Source: JANMZO01 sp963763135 (GTDB taxonomy: Bacteria > Actinomycetota > Acidimicrobiia > Acidimicrobiales > JANYDT01). From it: DNA of 64,000 bases. Within the stretch, counting starts at the first letter, position 1; each line of letters starts with the position of its first letter. Below the pieces are notes generated by a model. It saw nothing but the letters and a program-made list of their open reading frames with translations, searched no databases and was not told the origin of the DNA. The translations under genes and the position numbers were made by a program. Of the stretch, positions 35,157-43,004 are shown piece by piece. The stretch is from assembly GCA_963763135.1 (NCBI GenBank), contig CAVXNJ010000001.1:186001-250000 (forward strand), given 5' to 3'.

Positions 35157-35676
35157 GTGACCGAGGTCGTGTTCCACTTCAGCGAGGACCCGAATATCGC
35201 GCACTTTCGCCCCCACGTGCCGCGAACGAACCCCGCGTCATTCGCCCGCAGTGTGGGCTATCGACGAACAGCACTCGCCGCTCTACTGGTTTCCCCGGGA
35301 CTGCCCAAGGGTTACCGCCTGGCCCCGAGGCGAACACGAGGCCACTGCGTTTCGAACAGCGTTTCAAACGACGGCGGTCCGAGTCCATGCAATCGAACTT
35401 GGTTGGCTCGATCGCATGCGCTCAACCACCGTCTATCGCTACTGCTTCGACTCCGCATCGTTCGCTCCGTGGCCCGATGCCTCTGGACAATGGGTCTCGA
35501 CCACCCCCGTGTCACCAGTCGAGGTCCAGCCAATCGGCGACCTGCTAGATCTGCACGTCGCCGCCGGCATCGAGCTTCGAGCGGTGCCTTCGCTTTGGCC
35601 GATTCGCGATCTTGCCGTGTCAGACCGGTGGAATTTCAGCCTCGTGCGAATGCACAACGCCATCGCCCGTGAATGA
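35157..35676 (+). pseudogene. DUF6886-like protein, single-base frameshift
   Basis: The N-terminus from the GTG at 35157 (MTEVVFHFSEDPNIAHFRPH) and the C-terminal part from about 35239 (HSPAVWAIDEQHSPLYWFPRDCPRVTAW) belong to one family but lie in different frames. Removing one C from the CCCC run at 35231-35234 joins them, giving about 172 residues. The family's role is unknown. Either a disrupted gene or a base-call error. Confidence 0.7.
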
Positions 35677-35797
35677 CCATCTAGCGCCTCTTCGTTCAGT
35701 CCCCGAGTAGCCCGAACAGCGACGCTTGACGGAGCAGGCCCTGTCGGGAATATGACGTTCCTCGACCGTCCTCGTTGCGTGTGACAAGCTCGCCGAC

Positions 35798-36479
35798 ATG
35801 CTCCACGATTGGCGGATTGAACCTGAGCAGTACCTACGGCAGGAGACTCGGCGCGGGCGGCGTCACGCCTTCGAATGGCTTGATCCAACCCGAACCGCGT
35901 TGGTCGTGATCGACATGGTGCCGTTCTTCGTCGGCGATCCCGACGGTCACTACGCGCGTGGCATCGTTCCGAATATCGCGGCCCTAGCGACCTCCCTTCG
36001 CGACGCGGGTGGCACCGTCGCCTGGGTTCTTCCTGCTGCGACTCCCCCGTCGGCGGTTAGCGTGGAGTTTCTCGGACCGGAGCAGGCTGAGATGTACCGT
36101 ACGTCCGGCGGAGCAGGACCGCTCCGATCCCGTTTGTGGCACGAGTTCTTCGTTGCGGACAACGACATCCTCGTTGAAAAGGCCGCCTCCAGCGCTTTCT
36201 TTCCCGGTCGATCAGACCTCCCAGCTCTTCTCGACGCTCGAAACATAGAAAGCGTGCTTATTACCGGAACCGTGGCCAACGTCTGTTGCGAGTCGTCCGC
36301 TCGAGATGCAGGCACCCTTGGATACCGCACGATCATGGTCGCCGACGCGAACGCGAACTCTCCGCGATCAGGAACTCAACGCCACCCTGCGCAATATCTA
36401 TCGAACGTTTGGCGACGTGCGTCCAACGTCAGAAATTCTCGAACTCATCGCCATCGGACGGCCGAAGGCTTCCCAGTAG
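35798..36479 (+). pseudogene. Isochorismatase-like cysteine hydrolase, C-terminal frameshift
   Basis: The catalytic triad is intact in the main frame: Asp in LVVIDMVPFF, Lys in ILVEKAASSAFF, Cys in VANVCCESSARDAGTLGY. After VADANA the frame is lost near 36350-36360; the proper ending (LRDQELNATLRNIYRTFGDV, then EILELIAIGRPKASQ, stop 36477-36479) continues in the next frame, so one base is in excess. Corrected length is about 226 residues, the family norm. Unframed, the protein would carry an unrelated 40-residue tail to 36517 but keep its active site. Confidence 0.8.
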
Positions 36480-36661
36480 CTCTCCAACATTCTTCGGCGA
36501 AGGCCCAACGGCCCTGAGCGATTGGGCATCCCGGTCCTTTCGGTCGACCTCAGAGTGGCCATCAGAATTAATGCGTGGCATGCGTCGGCTCGGTTTCATC
36601 ACGGTTCATGTGAACTCCGGCACGCCTGGAACTCTTCCCCGTTCTTGAAGGTCTTCTTACT

Positions 36662-37219
36662 ATGCACGCAGTTTCCACGCCCCAAGTCAACGGTTCGGTA
36701 GATCCGTGCCGGCTGAAGCGAGCGCACAGGCGGCTGGTCGTGGCAATTCTTGCAGCGCTCTCGACGGTCGCTCTCAGCGCTTGCGGCAGTGACGCATCTT
36801 CGAAGGTCGCCCAGCCCTTGGTTGGCTCCACGGTCGACGGGACGTCGTGGAAGCTCTCCGACCAAAAAGGATCCTGGGTGGTAGTCGCGTTTCAAGCGGA
36901 ATGGTGCGTGCCGTGTCGTAAGGAAATCAAAGAATTGTCGGTGCTGAAGGAATCGCACCCCGACGTGCAGATTGTCACGGTGGGTTTCATGGAGACCGTA
37001 GAGCAAACGCGGAACTTCGTGAAGACAACCGGAATCTCCTGGACGACCATCCCCGACCCCGACGGCGACATCTCCTCGAAATGGAAAGTGACTGCGATCC
37101 CCGCAGCCTTCCTTATCGATCCGTCGGGCCAGCCGTTGAAGAAGTACATCGGATCACTCACCGAAGACACCATCGCAGCTGCCATCGACAAAGCCACCGC
37201 AAACAAAGGACCCCAATGA
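36662..37219 (+). CDS. TlpA/ResA-like thioredoxin-fold lipoprotein
   Basis: 185 residues. N-terminal signal with lipobox LSACGSD (Cys about residue 41). Thioredoxin-fold domain with the redox motif EWCVPCRKE and the cis-Pro region TAIPAAFLIDPSG. It starts the copper operon and overlaps the Sco1 gene by ATGA. Its likely job is reducing disulfides in apo-cytochrome or the CuA site on the outer face of the membrane. Start chosen at 36662; a later in-frame Met is not available before the signal. Confidence 0.85.
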   Translation: MHAVSTPQVNGSVDPCRLKRAHRRLVVAILAALSTVALSACGSDASSKVAQPLVGSTVDGTSWKLSDQKGSWVVVAFQAEWCVPCRKEIKELSVLKESHPDVQIVTVGFMETVEQTRNFVKTTGISWTTIPDPDGDISSKWKVTAIPAAFLIDPSGQPLKKYIGSLTEDTIAAAIDKATANKGPQ

Positions 37220-37866
37220 CGAGTAGCTATCCGACAGACAGCGGGCGGCCTCGGGTCCAAGGTCGGCTCGCTGGTCGCCTGTTCGCGCTACTCGCGGCCA
37301 TCGCGATGGTGGCTTCCGCGTGCGGGGGCGAATCGGCGGCTTTTCAGGGCGTCGTAATCGAACCGGCACCCTCAGTCGAATCGATCGTGATTCCCAAGTC
37401 GGCGGGAAATCCGACATCCGTGGTTCCGTCGAGCGGAAACGTTCAACTCGTTTACTTCGGGTACACCCGCTGCCCCGATGTCTGTCCGACGACGCTGGCC
37501 ACGTTGAAGCGGGTCTACAAAGAGCTCGGCGACAAGCGATCGAACCGAATCGGCCTGACCATGTTCACCATCGACCCGGATCGCGATCGGCCGGCCGATC
37601 TGCGTCAATACCTCGACTTCTTCAACACGAAGTACGTGCCAGCGGTTGTCGATGATCCGAAGGCTCTACGCGCCATCGCTGACGCATTCGGTGCCGACTA
37701 CTCGGTCACCAAAAAGGCCAACGGCGACGTCGAGGTGGCCCACACCGGCGGCCTTTACGCCGTCGACGATACCGGACACGTCGCTGTCCAATGGCCCTTC
37801 GACGCCGACGAAAGCGCCTCGAAGGTCATCGCCCACGATCTGAAGCTCGTGCTCGCCAAGTCCTAA
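37216..37866 (+). CDS. SCO1/SenC copper chaperone lipoprotein
   Basis: 216 residues. Signal with lipobox (VASACGGE). The Sco motif GYTRCPDVCPTTLATL (CxxxC) and the distal His in EVAHTGGLYAVDD are the Cu-binding ligands. TMFTIDPDRDRPADLRQYLDFF is also typical. Sco1 delivers copper to the CuA centre of cytochrome c oxidase subunit II. The ATG at 37216 overlaps the TlpA stop. Next gene follows at 82 bp. Confidence 0.92.
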   Translation: MTSSYPTDSGRPRVQGRLAGRLFALLAAIAMVASACGGESAAFQGVVIEPAPSVESIVIPKSAGNPTSVVPSSGNVQLVYFGYTRCPDVCPTTLATLKRVYKELGDKRSNRIGLTMFTIDPDRDRPADLRQYLDFFNTKYVPAVVDDPKALRAIADAFGADYSVTKKANGDVEVAHTGGLYAVDDTGHVAVQWPFDADESASKVIAHDLKLVLAKS

Positions 37867-37948
37867 CGGATCGTCCACTTCACGTCCCGCAAGTGTCCGT
37901 TCCCCCACTAACCCCACCTCTGCCCAAACCCACACAAGGAAGAACAAC

Positions 37949-38644
37949 ATGAACCACCGATCCAGCCTGCGCCGTTCATCAATGCTCCGTCGCCCGACCT
38001 TCATGCTTGGTGCCGTAGCCTTCTCCGCCTCGGCGATGTTGATGACCGCATGCGGCTCCGACAGTGCCGACACAACCGTCGCTGCTGATACGGCGGCTGT
38101 GGAGACCAGCACCGTCGCCACCGATACGGTGGCCGCTGAGACCGCGGCGGCCGGTGACACCACAGCGACCGCAACCGCCAGCAGCCTCACCATTTCCGGC
38201 GCCTGGGCGCGAACCTCGCCCATGATGAAGGGTGCCGGCGCGATGTACGCCACCATCAGTAATGGCGGCGACGCCGCCGATGCACTTCTTTCCGTTTCCG
38301 TGCCGGCCGAAATCGCAGCGAAAGTCGAACTACACGAGACTGTTGCGGTCGAGTCAATGGACTCGGCTGCGATGGGTTCCGAAGCGGCTATGGCAGCGGA
38401 AACCACCATGGCTGGCGCGATGGGTTCCGAAGCTGCGGCTGGCAGCGAAGAAATGATGACGATGCGTCCGGTCGAGATGATCGAAATTCCGGCCAAGGGT
38501 GAAGCCGTTCTGGCTCCCGGTGGACTCCACATCATGTTGCTCGAAATGCCAACGACCCTGGCGACAGGTTCCACGTTTGAAGCAACGTTTACGTTCCGCG
38601 ATGGCGGCGAGCAAAAAGTGCAGGTCGAAGTTCGCGACCAGTGA
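37949..38644 (+). CDS. PCu(A)C-type periplasmic copper chaperone, lipoprotein
   Basis: 231 residues. Lipobox MTACGSD after a signal; a Thr/Ala/Asp-rich linker (about 35-75) tethers the DUF461 domain. The copper ligands of the H(M)-x-M-x-HxM pattern appear as VELHETV, MMTMRPVEM and GGLHIMLLEM. Between the first His and the middle Met lies an unusual Met/Ala/Glu-rich insertion containing the repeated motif AMGSEAA (about residues 133-158). Works with Sco1 and TlpA to assemble CuA. AAGGAAG-like RBS precedes the ATG. Confidence 0.88.
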   Translation: MNHRSSLRRSSMLRRPTFMLGAVAFSASAMLMTACGSDSADTTVAADTAAVETSTVATDTVAAETAAAGDTTATATASSLTISGAWARTSPMMKGAGAMYATISNGGDAADALLSVSVPAEIAAKVELHETVAVESMDSAAMGSEAAMAAETTMAGAMGSEAAAGSEEMMTMRPVEMIEIPAKGEAVLAPGGLHIMLLEMPTTLATGSTFEATFTFRDGGEQKVQVEVRDQ

Positions 38645-38689
38645 GGTCCGAACTCGTCCACAAACCGTACAGAGCTGGAGGGTAAGACG

Positions 38690-39103
38690 ATGAACGAAAC
38701 AACGAATCCGACACGTCGGCGGAATCTCTATCTCGCCATCGTTGCCACCATCGTGATTGCCGCGTCCGTGTTTCAACTGACCCGGGGTTCGACCTCCGGT
38801 CCGAAGAATCCGGGCTCTGCCGTAAATGCGTCGACCAAGGCCGACTTCGACTACGTGGTCGAAGCCGGCACATCGGCGAAGGTGAAGGCCGGAGCTTCGA
38901 TGACGCTCATGCCCGAGGTGCTTCAGGCCAAAGTCGGCCAGGTGATCCGCATCGACAACCGCGATGATGTGGCCACCGACGTAGGCCCCTTCCGGGTTCC
39001 GGCGAAATCCGTACTCACTCAGAAGTTCACCAAGGCCGGGACATTTATCGGTCGATGCGTGCTTTCTCCAACGGGCAGCACGCGAATAGTCGTGACTGCT
39101 TAG
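38690..39103 (+). CDS. Membrane-anchored cupredoxin-like protein
   Basis: 137 residues: short cytosolic head, one TM helix (about 13-31), then an extracytoplasmic beta domain with MPEVLQAKVGQVIRIDNRDDVATDVGPFRVPAKS and TKAGTFIGRCVLSPTG. The pattern is cupredoxin-like, but the full His-Cys-His-Met set is not evident (Cys in GRCVLS is present). It ends the copper operon, 45 bp after the PCu(A)C gene, and may be a copper carrier. Its stop overlaps the convergent SRPBCC stop. Confidence 0.7.
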   Translation: MNETTNPTRRRNLYLAIVATIVIAASVFQLTRGSTSGPKNPGSAVNASTKADFDYVVEAGTSAKVKAGASMTLMPEVLQAKVGQVIRIDNRDDVATDVGPFRVPAKSVLTQKFTKAGTFIGRCVLSPTGSTRIVVTA

Positions 39104-39552
39104 GACCGAATCGGTTGGCTCGGACTGCGTTCTGCGGTCCGAGCCAACCTGGCAGCCAGGTCCGCAATGAACCGCTGCAGCGCCATGCGGTAGATCGTGC
39201 CGATCGTCGGGAACGACGTCTGAAACTCCGAATGCCAGGTGATCGTGCAGCCCGTGTCAGTCGGTGCAATTCGCACGTCGGCGCGATAGCTCCGAAGCGG
39301 CATCCCCCGCACAAGTACGTAGGCGAAGTGGGTAGGTGCCTCATACGCCACCACCTGCTCATAGCTGTGAGTTCGCCCCTTGCGGAAGGAGCGCTCGGCT
39401 CCGACCCCCTCGCGGTCCGACACTCCGGGCTTGGCGAGCACCGCCTCGTCGAACGGCGCCCACGTGGGCCAGCGTTCGGTGTCGATGAGGATGGCAAATA
39501 CGGCGTCAGCAGACGCGGTTGACGAGGCCTCGGCGTGTACCACATGGTTCAT
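39100..39552 (-). CDS. SRPBCC (polyketide cyclase-like) protein
   Basis: 150 residues from ATG 39552 (MNHVVHAEASSTASADAVFAILIDTERWPTWAPF). A standard SRPBCC ligand-binding domain: SYEQVVAYEAPTHFAYVLVRG, then ITWHSEFQTSFPTIGTIYRMALQRF. Divergent from a TetR gene across a palindrome that touches this ATG, so it is probably the regulator's target. The upstream longer frame would cross that operator. Confidence 0.8.
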   Translation of the reverse strand: MNHVVHAEASSTASADAVFAILIDTERWPTWAPFDEAVLAKPGVSDREGVGAERSFRKGRTHSYEQVVAYEAPTHFAYVLVRGMPLRSYRADVRIAPTDTGCTITWHSEFQTSFPTIGTIYRMALQRFIADLAARLARTAERSPSQPIRS

Positions 39553-39567
39553 GTACCGAATGGTACA
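39552..39567. promoter_or_regulatory. Operator palindrome between SRPBCC and TetR genes
   Basis: TGTACC-GAAT-GGTACA, a perfect 6+4+6 inverted repeat, sits between the divergent SRPBCC start (its first base is the last base of the leftward ATG) and the TetR ATG at 39577. This is the expected layout for a TetR repressor controlling its neighbour and itself. It leaves no room for a leader on the SRPBCC side, so that mRNA is probably leaderless. Confidence 0.7.
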
Positions 39568-39576
39568 GTTGGAGTC

Positions 39577-40095
39577 ATGGGTCGTCAACAGCTTCTTGAA
39601 GCCGCCATCGAACACGTCCGCCAGAACGGCATCATCGATCAGAGCCTTCGGGAGATCGCCGACGCAATCGGTTCAAGCCACCGCATGTTGATTTACCACT
39701 TCGGGTCACGAGACGGACTGCTCGCCGAGATCGTCGCGAACAACGAGGCGAACGAGCGGGAGGAAGCGGAGAGACTGGCGGTCGGCGCGTTGTCGATTCA
39801 GGATGCCCTCCGCTCGTCGTGGAAACGGCTGCGTCAGCCGAAGTTGGCGGGAGAACAACGGCTGTTCTTTGAACTCGCCGCGCTGGCGATGTATGAGCGA
39901 CCGGGCACCGAACGGGTGGCCGCCGATATGGTCGAGCGGTGGATGGAGACGGCGAAGGCCGCCGGCTCCGACCCTGCCGCGATTCGCCTCGACATTGCGG
40001 TCATCCGGGGGTTGCTTCTTGATCTGCTCCTGACCGGGGATCGGGCGGGCACGAACAAGGCGTTCGAGCGCTACGTCAGCATGCGAAGCGAATAG
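39577..40095 (+). CDS. TetR-family transcriptional regulator
   Basis: 172 residues from ATG 39577. N-terminal helix-turn-helix: LLEAAIEHVRQNGIIDQSLREIADAIGSSHRMLIYHFGSRDGLLAEIV. The C-terminal ligand domain is helical and unassigned. Divergent from the SRPBCC gene; the palindrome at 39552-39567 is the likely operator. The following 40096-40351 shows nothing I can support. Confidence 0.88.
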   Translation: MGRQQLLEAAIEHVRQNGIIDQSLREIADAIGSSHRMLIYHFGSRDGLLAEIVANNEANEREEAERLAVGALSIQDALRSSWKRLRQPKLAGEQRLFFELAALAMYERPGTERVAADMVERWMETAKAAGSDPAAIRLDIAVIRGLLLDLLLTGDRAGTNKAFERYVSMRSE

Positions 40096-40351
40096 TAGGT
40101 CCGTCGCCCGGGCCACCATCACCGGAACCTTCAACACCACATGTGTCCCCGTGCGACCCATCGACAACACGTGACCTCACCGGCCCACCAGACAAGAACC
40201 GCACGGAAGCACGAAGCCGAAGTCTTCAACATTCTCACGCGCACCTCCGACACACTGCTTGGCGCTACGCGCTCGGCCATGCCTCTTCCGCAGGGCACTC
40301 CAGGCGGCGGGACAGTCGCGCTCCAACCGGCGTCGTCGGGTGTCTGCGCGG

Positions 40352-41332
40352 CTACGAGCTGCGGTGCGCCTGCTCGTATGCGACGTGAATCTCGGGTCGA
40401 AGCCGACCCTTTGCCGCAACGTCAAGACCCGCCGCGATCGCCCACTCCCGAACGTCAGCGATTGACGGTTCTCGCGCGGCGATCGGGCCAGCCGGAACGA
40501 GGAACTTGATGCGCTCAACGCCGGTGTCGTGGTGCTCGCTGTGGTGTGCGACCGCAGCACCGAAGAACCGGTACGTCCATTCCTGTGCCAGGGTGCGGGT
40601 CTCGGCGAATACGATCGGCACCGTCGGGAACCGGACCTGAGCCTCAGCGATGCCTTCCGCAATCATCGCCGGCCGGACCCGGTCGAGTTTGAACACCGAC
40701 GAGTAGCGGTCCTCGACGACCAACGCGGCACGAGGAACCGCTGCCAGCGCCGACATCACATATCGAAGCTTGCCGCCGGTGAGCGTGGCGACGAGATCAG
40801 CAAGGCTTTTGCGTTCCACGACAGCAATGACTGAACCGTCATCGTCGTGCACGGCGTAGTCACCGACGCTCAACGGTTGCTTCGCCGTTGAGGCCTGCTG
40901 ATGCGAGAACGTCCACGCATACCGCTCGTGGACATCGACCGCGATAGTCAGAACCTGACCCGAGGCCCGGGCATTCGGCAGCGCGACGTTCGGACGGGCC
41001 TGTTTCACTGTACGCGCCGACTGCCAGAAAATCACGTCACGGCCCCGGGCCTTCGCGAATACGAACATTGACCGTGCCTCTCGGCCACGATCCAACACCA
41101 GGTCGATCGCTGCGCCCCGCCGCACACACGAACGCACCCCAACGCGCTCAACCACCTCCGCGTCGACGGGCCACCCTTCCGCTGCGTGGCAGTACAGCTT
41201 CGCGGTGCGCGGCCACATCTCGCGGGTCTTCAACACGACCCCCTCGACACCAAGGGGAAGGCGGACCAGAAAGGTCAATGACGAATCCGGATCCGGATTC
41301 CGGGCAATCACGAAGTCATCCACAACGGCCAT
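40352..41332 (-). CDS. ERCC4-type nuclease fused to an Lsr2-like DNA-binding domain
   Basis: 326 residues. The middle holds an ERCC4/XPF-like nuclease core: SVGDYAVHDDDGSVIAVVERKSLADLVATL (ExxxERK-type ERKS-x2-D signature), then LRYVMSALAAVPRAALVVEDRYS. The last 40 residues (PSIADVREWAIAAGLDVAAKG, then RLRPEIHVAYEQAH) follow the Lsr2 C-terminal AT-hook-like domain (IRxWAxxxGxxVxxRGRI). No helicase region is present. This suggests a structure-selective nuclease guided to AT-rich or foreign DNA. The start could be 41335 (GTG), 41332 (ATG) or 41323. Confidence 0.75.
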   Translation of the reverse strand: MAVVDDFVIARNPDPDSSLTFLVRLPLGVEGVVLKTREMWPRTAKLYCHAAEGWPVDAEVVERVGVRSCVRRGAAIDLVLDRGREARSMFVFAKARGRDVIFWQSARTVKQARPNVALPNARASGQVLTIAVDVHERYAWTFSHQQASTAKQPLSVGDYAVHDDDGSVIAVVERKSLADLVATLTGGKLRYVMSALAAVPRAALVVEDRYSSVFKLDRVRPAMIAEGIAEAQVRFPTVPIVFAETRTLAQEWTYRFFGAAVAHHSEHHDTGVERIKFLVPAGPIAAREPSIADVREWAIAAGLDVAAKGRLRPEIHVAYEQAHRSS

Positions 41333-41569
41333 CACCTCTTGTCACGGAGCGACTCGTACCGCCGCAACTCGGCCGAGCGGGCGACGATGCAAATCGTCTT
41401 GACGCAGCTCGCGAAGTGGGCGGCAATGGGCCTGTTCGGATGCGTCGTCAAGGGTCATCACCGAACAGTACCAAGCACCACTGCGTTCCCATCGCCTAGT
41501 CCTCATCGTCGGTTGCACCTCCAGAAGACCCGCCCGCCAAGGCCACTGACTATGAGGAGGTGGTCCTAG

Positions 41570-41880
41570 CGATGACGGCAGGTCCGGCACCGTTGTGCAG
41601 ACGGGAACGCCAGCGGTAATAGTCGTGTTCAACGTGGAGAAGTGGCAGGAGCTTGATCGGCAAGGGCCCGATACCGGTGACGACATCACTTTTCGACCAA
41701 GCCCGGGCAGACCTCTACTACCTCTTCGAAGACACGGAGGGTGAATCCTGAAGTTCGAGAGGGCCGCGTCCCATTCGGCCAGACCGGCGAATCCGCGTAC
41801 CCGGAATTCAGCAGAACCTGACCGGACCCCACACCTTTAAAAACCGAATATCGGCCTGCGGCCGCACACTGATCGCGAGG
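41570..41880 (+). pseudogene. Fragment of a DUF222/HNH protein gene
   Basis: The frame around 41597 reads TGTPAVIVVFNVEKWQEL, then in another frame GPIPVTTSLFDQARADLYYL and, after a stop, LKFERAA. These pieces align in order to residues about 340-400 of the DUF222/HNH protein at 635-2098 (HIIVFNVEKWEARLAGGPPV, LFDQVANDLYLCF, LKFGRARRD). At least two frameshifts and the loss of both ends show a decayed copy. No HNH part remains. The remaining stretch 41336-41569 contains nothing else recognisable. Confidence 0.75.
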
Positions 41881-41952
41881 ATTGGTTGAGACATCTCGCG
41901 AACGCGAGCGTGGTTGGTCGCTCACTGGCAATGGTGGCCCTGCGACCCCGAG

Positions 41953-42864
41953 CTACGAACGGTCAAGCTCGAGGAGCACCGGGGCGAGAGCCTCGATCGA
42001 GTCGTTCGTGATCGGGTCGACGACCAGCTGCACGTGCGTCGCTCCGGCCTTGGCAAAGGCTCGGAGTTGGTCGGCCAACTCGAGCGGGGTGCCGCGCAAC
42101 GCTTTCGCTGCTGATGCTGATCCCATCGAGCGGCCGGTTCCATTCGGAAGCTGCACGTAGACCGCGCAGGTGGCCTTCACATCTTCCAAACGACCCGCTG
42201 CTGCGATGGCTCCGTCGACGCGCGCTTTGAGGGTTGCAAAGCCTTCTGGCGTGTTTCCGTAGTTCGACCACCACTCATTCCAGTACTGAACGTGGGGCGC
42301 GGTGATCGAGAGCATCCGGGGCTTGGTTGAACCCACCATCAGCGGAGGCCCTGCATGGGTCAAGCGGGCCGGGCCGCGAGGGTGCAACACGCAATGGTCG
42401 GTGTCGTAGTAGGTGCCGTGAAAGTCGATCGACCCTTCGGTGAGCAGTGTGCGAACGATCGTGAACGCCTCTTCGAACCGGCTTACCCGATGGTCGTAGG
42501 GGAAGCCGAAGGCGTCGTACTCACGGCGGTTCCATCCGGCGCCTAGTCCGACGATCAGCCGACCCCCGGAGATCGCATCAACGGTCGCGATCTGCTTCGC
42601 CAGCATGGCCGGCGCATGAAAGCTCGTGGAAGCGACGAGCGGGCCTAGGAGGATCCGCTCGGTGCCCGCAGCGATAGCGGCCAGGGAGGTCCACACCTCC
42701 CACGGCCCACGGGGACCGTCGGGCAGGTCGTAGAGCAGGTGATCGCCCAGCCACAGCGAGTCGAAGCCGACCGCCTCGGCCGTTTTTGCCATGCGTAGCA
42801 ACTCAGGAAACGGCACCTCCCATTCGACCTCGGGAAGCTGAATACCGACGGCAAGTGGACGCAT
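41953..42864 (-). CDS. LLM-class (luciferase-like) F420-dependent oxidoreductase
   Basis: 303 residues with the luciferase-like TIM barrel: MAKTAEAVGFDSLWLGDHLL, ERILLGPLVASTSFHAPAMLAKQIATVDAISGGRLIVGLGAGWNRREY, and PPLMVGSTKPRMLSITAPHVQYWN. The GLGAGW and region after it are typical of actinobacterial F420-dependent members. Substrate unknown. Divergent from the acyl-CoA ligase gene (140 bp). Confidence 0.88.
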   Translation of the reverse strand: MRPLAVGIQLPEVEWEVPFPELLRMAKTAEAVGFDSLWLGDHLLYDLPDGPRGPWEVWTSLAAIAAGTERILLGPLVASTSFHAPAMLAKQIATVDAISGGRLIVGLGAGWNRREYDAFGFPYDHRVSRFEEAFTIVRTLLTEGSIDFHGTYYDTDHCVLHPRGPARLTHAGPPLMVGSTKPRMLSITAPHVQYWNEWWSNYGNTPEGFATLKARVDGAIAAAGRLEDVKATCAVYVQLPNGTGRSMGSASAAKALRGTPLELADQLRAFAKAGATHVQLVVDPITNDSIEALAPVLLELDRS

Positions 42865-43004
42865 CAGCGAACCCTACCGGACATGCTGCCGTCAGCGACT
42901 GAAGGGCATCTGGCTGCCGATTTTTCTTTCCCCAGGTCGAGCGACGACACTACGAGCACCTGCCACACGCATTGATGCTCACCACTGCCCGCCCGGAGGA
43001 CCCG

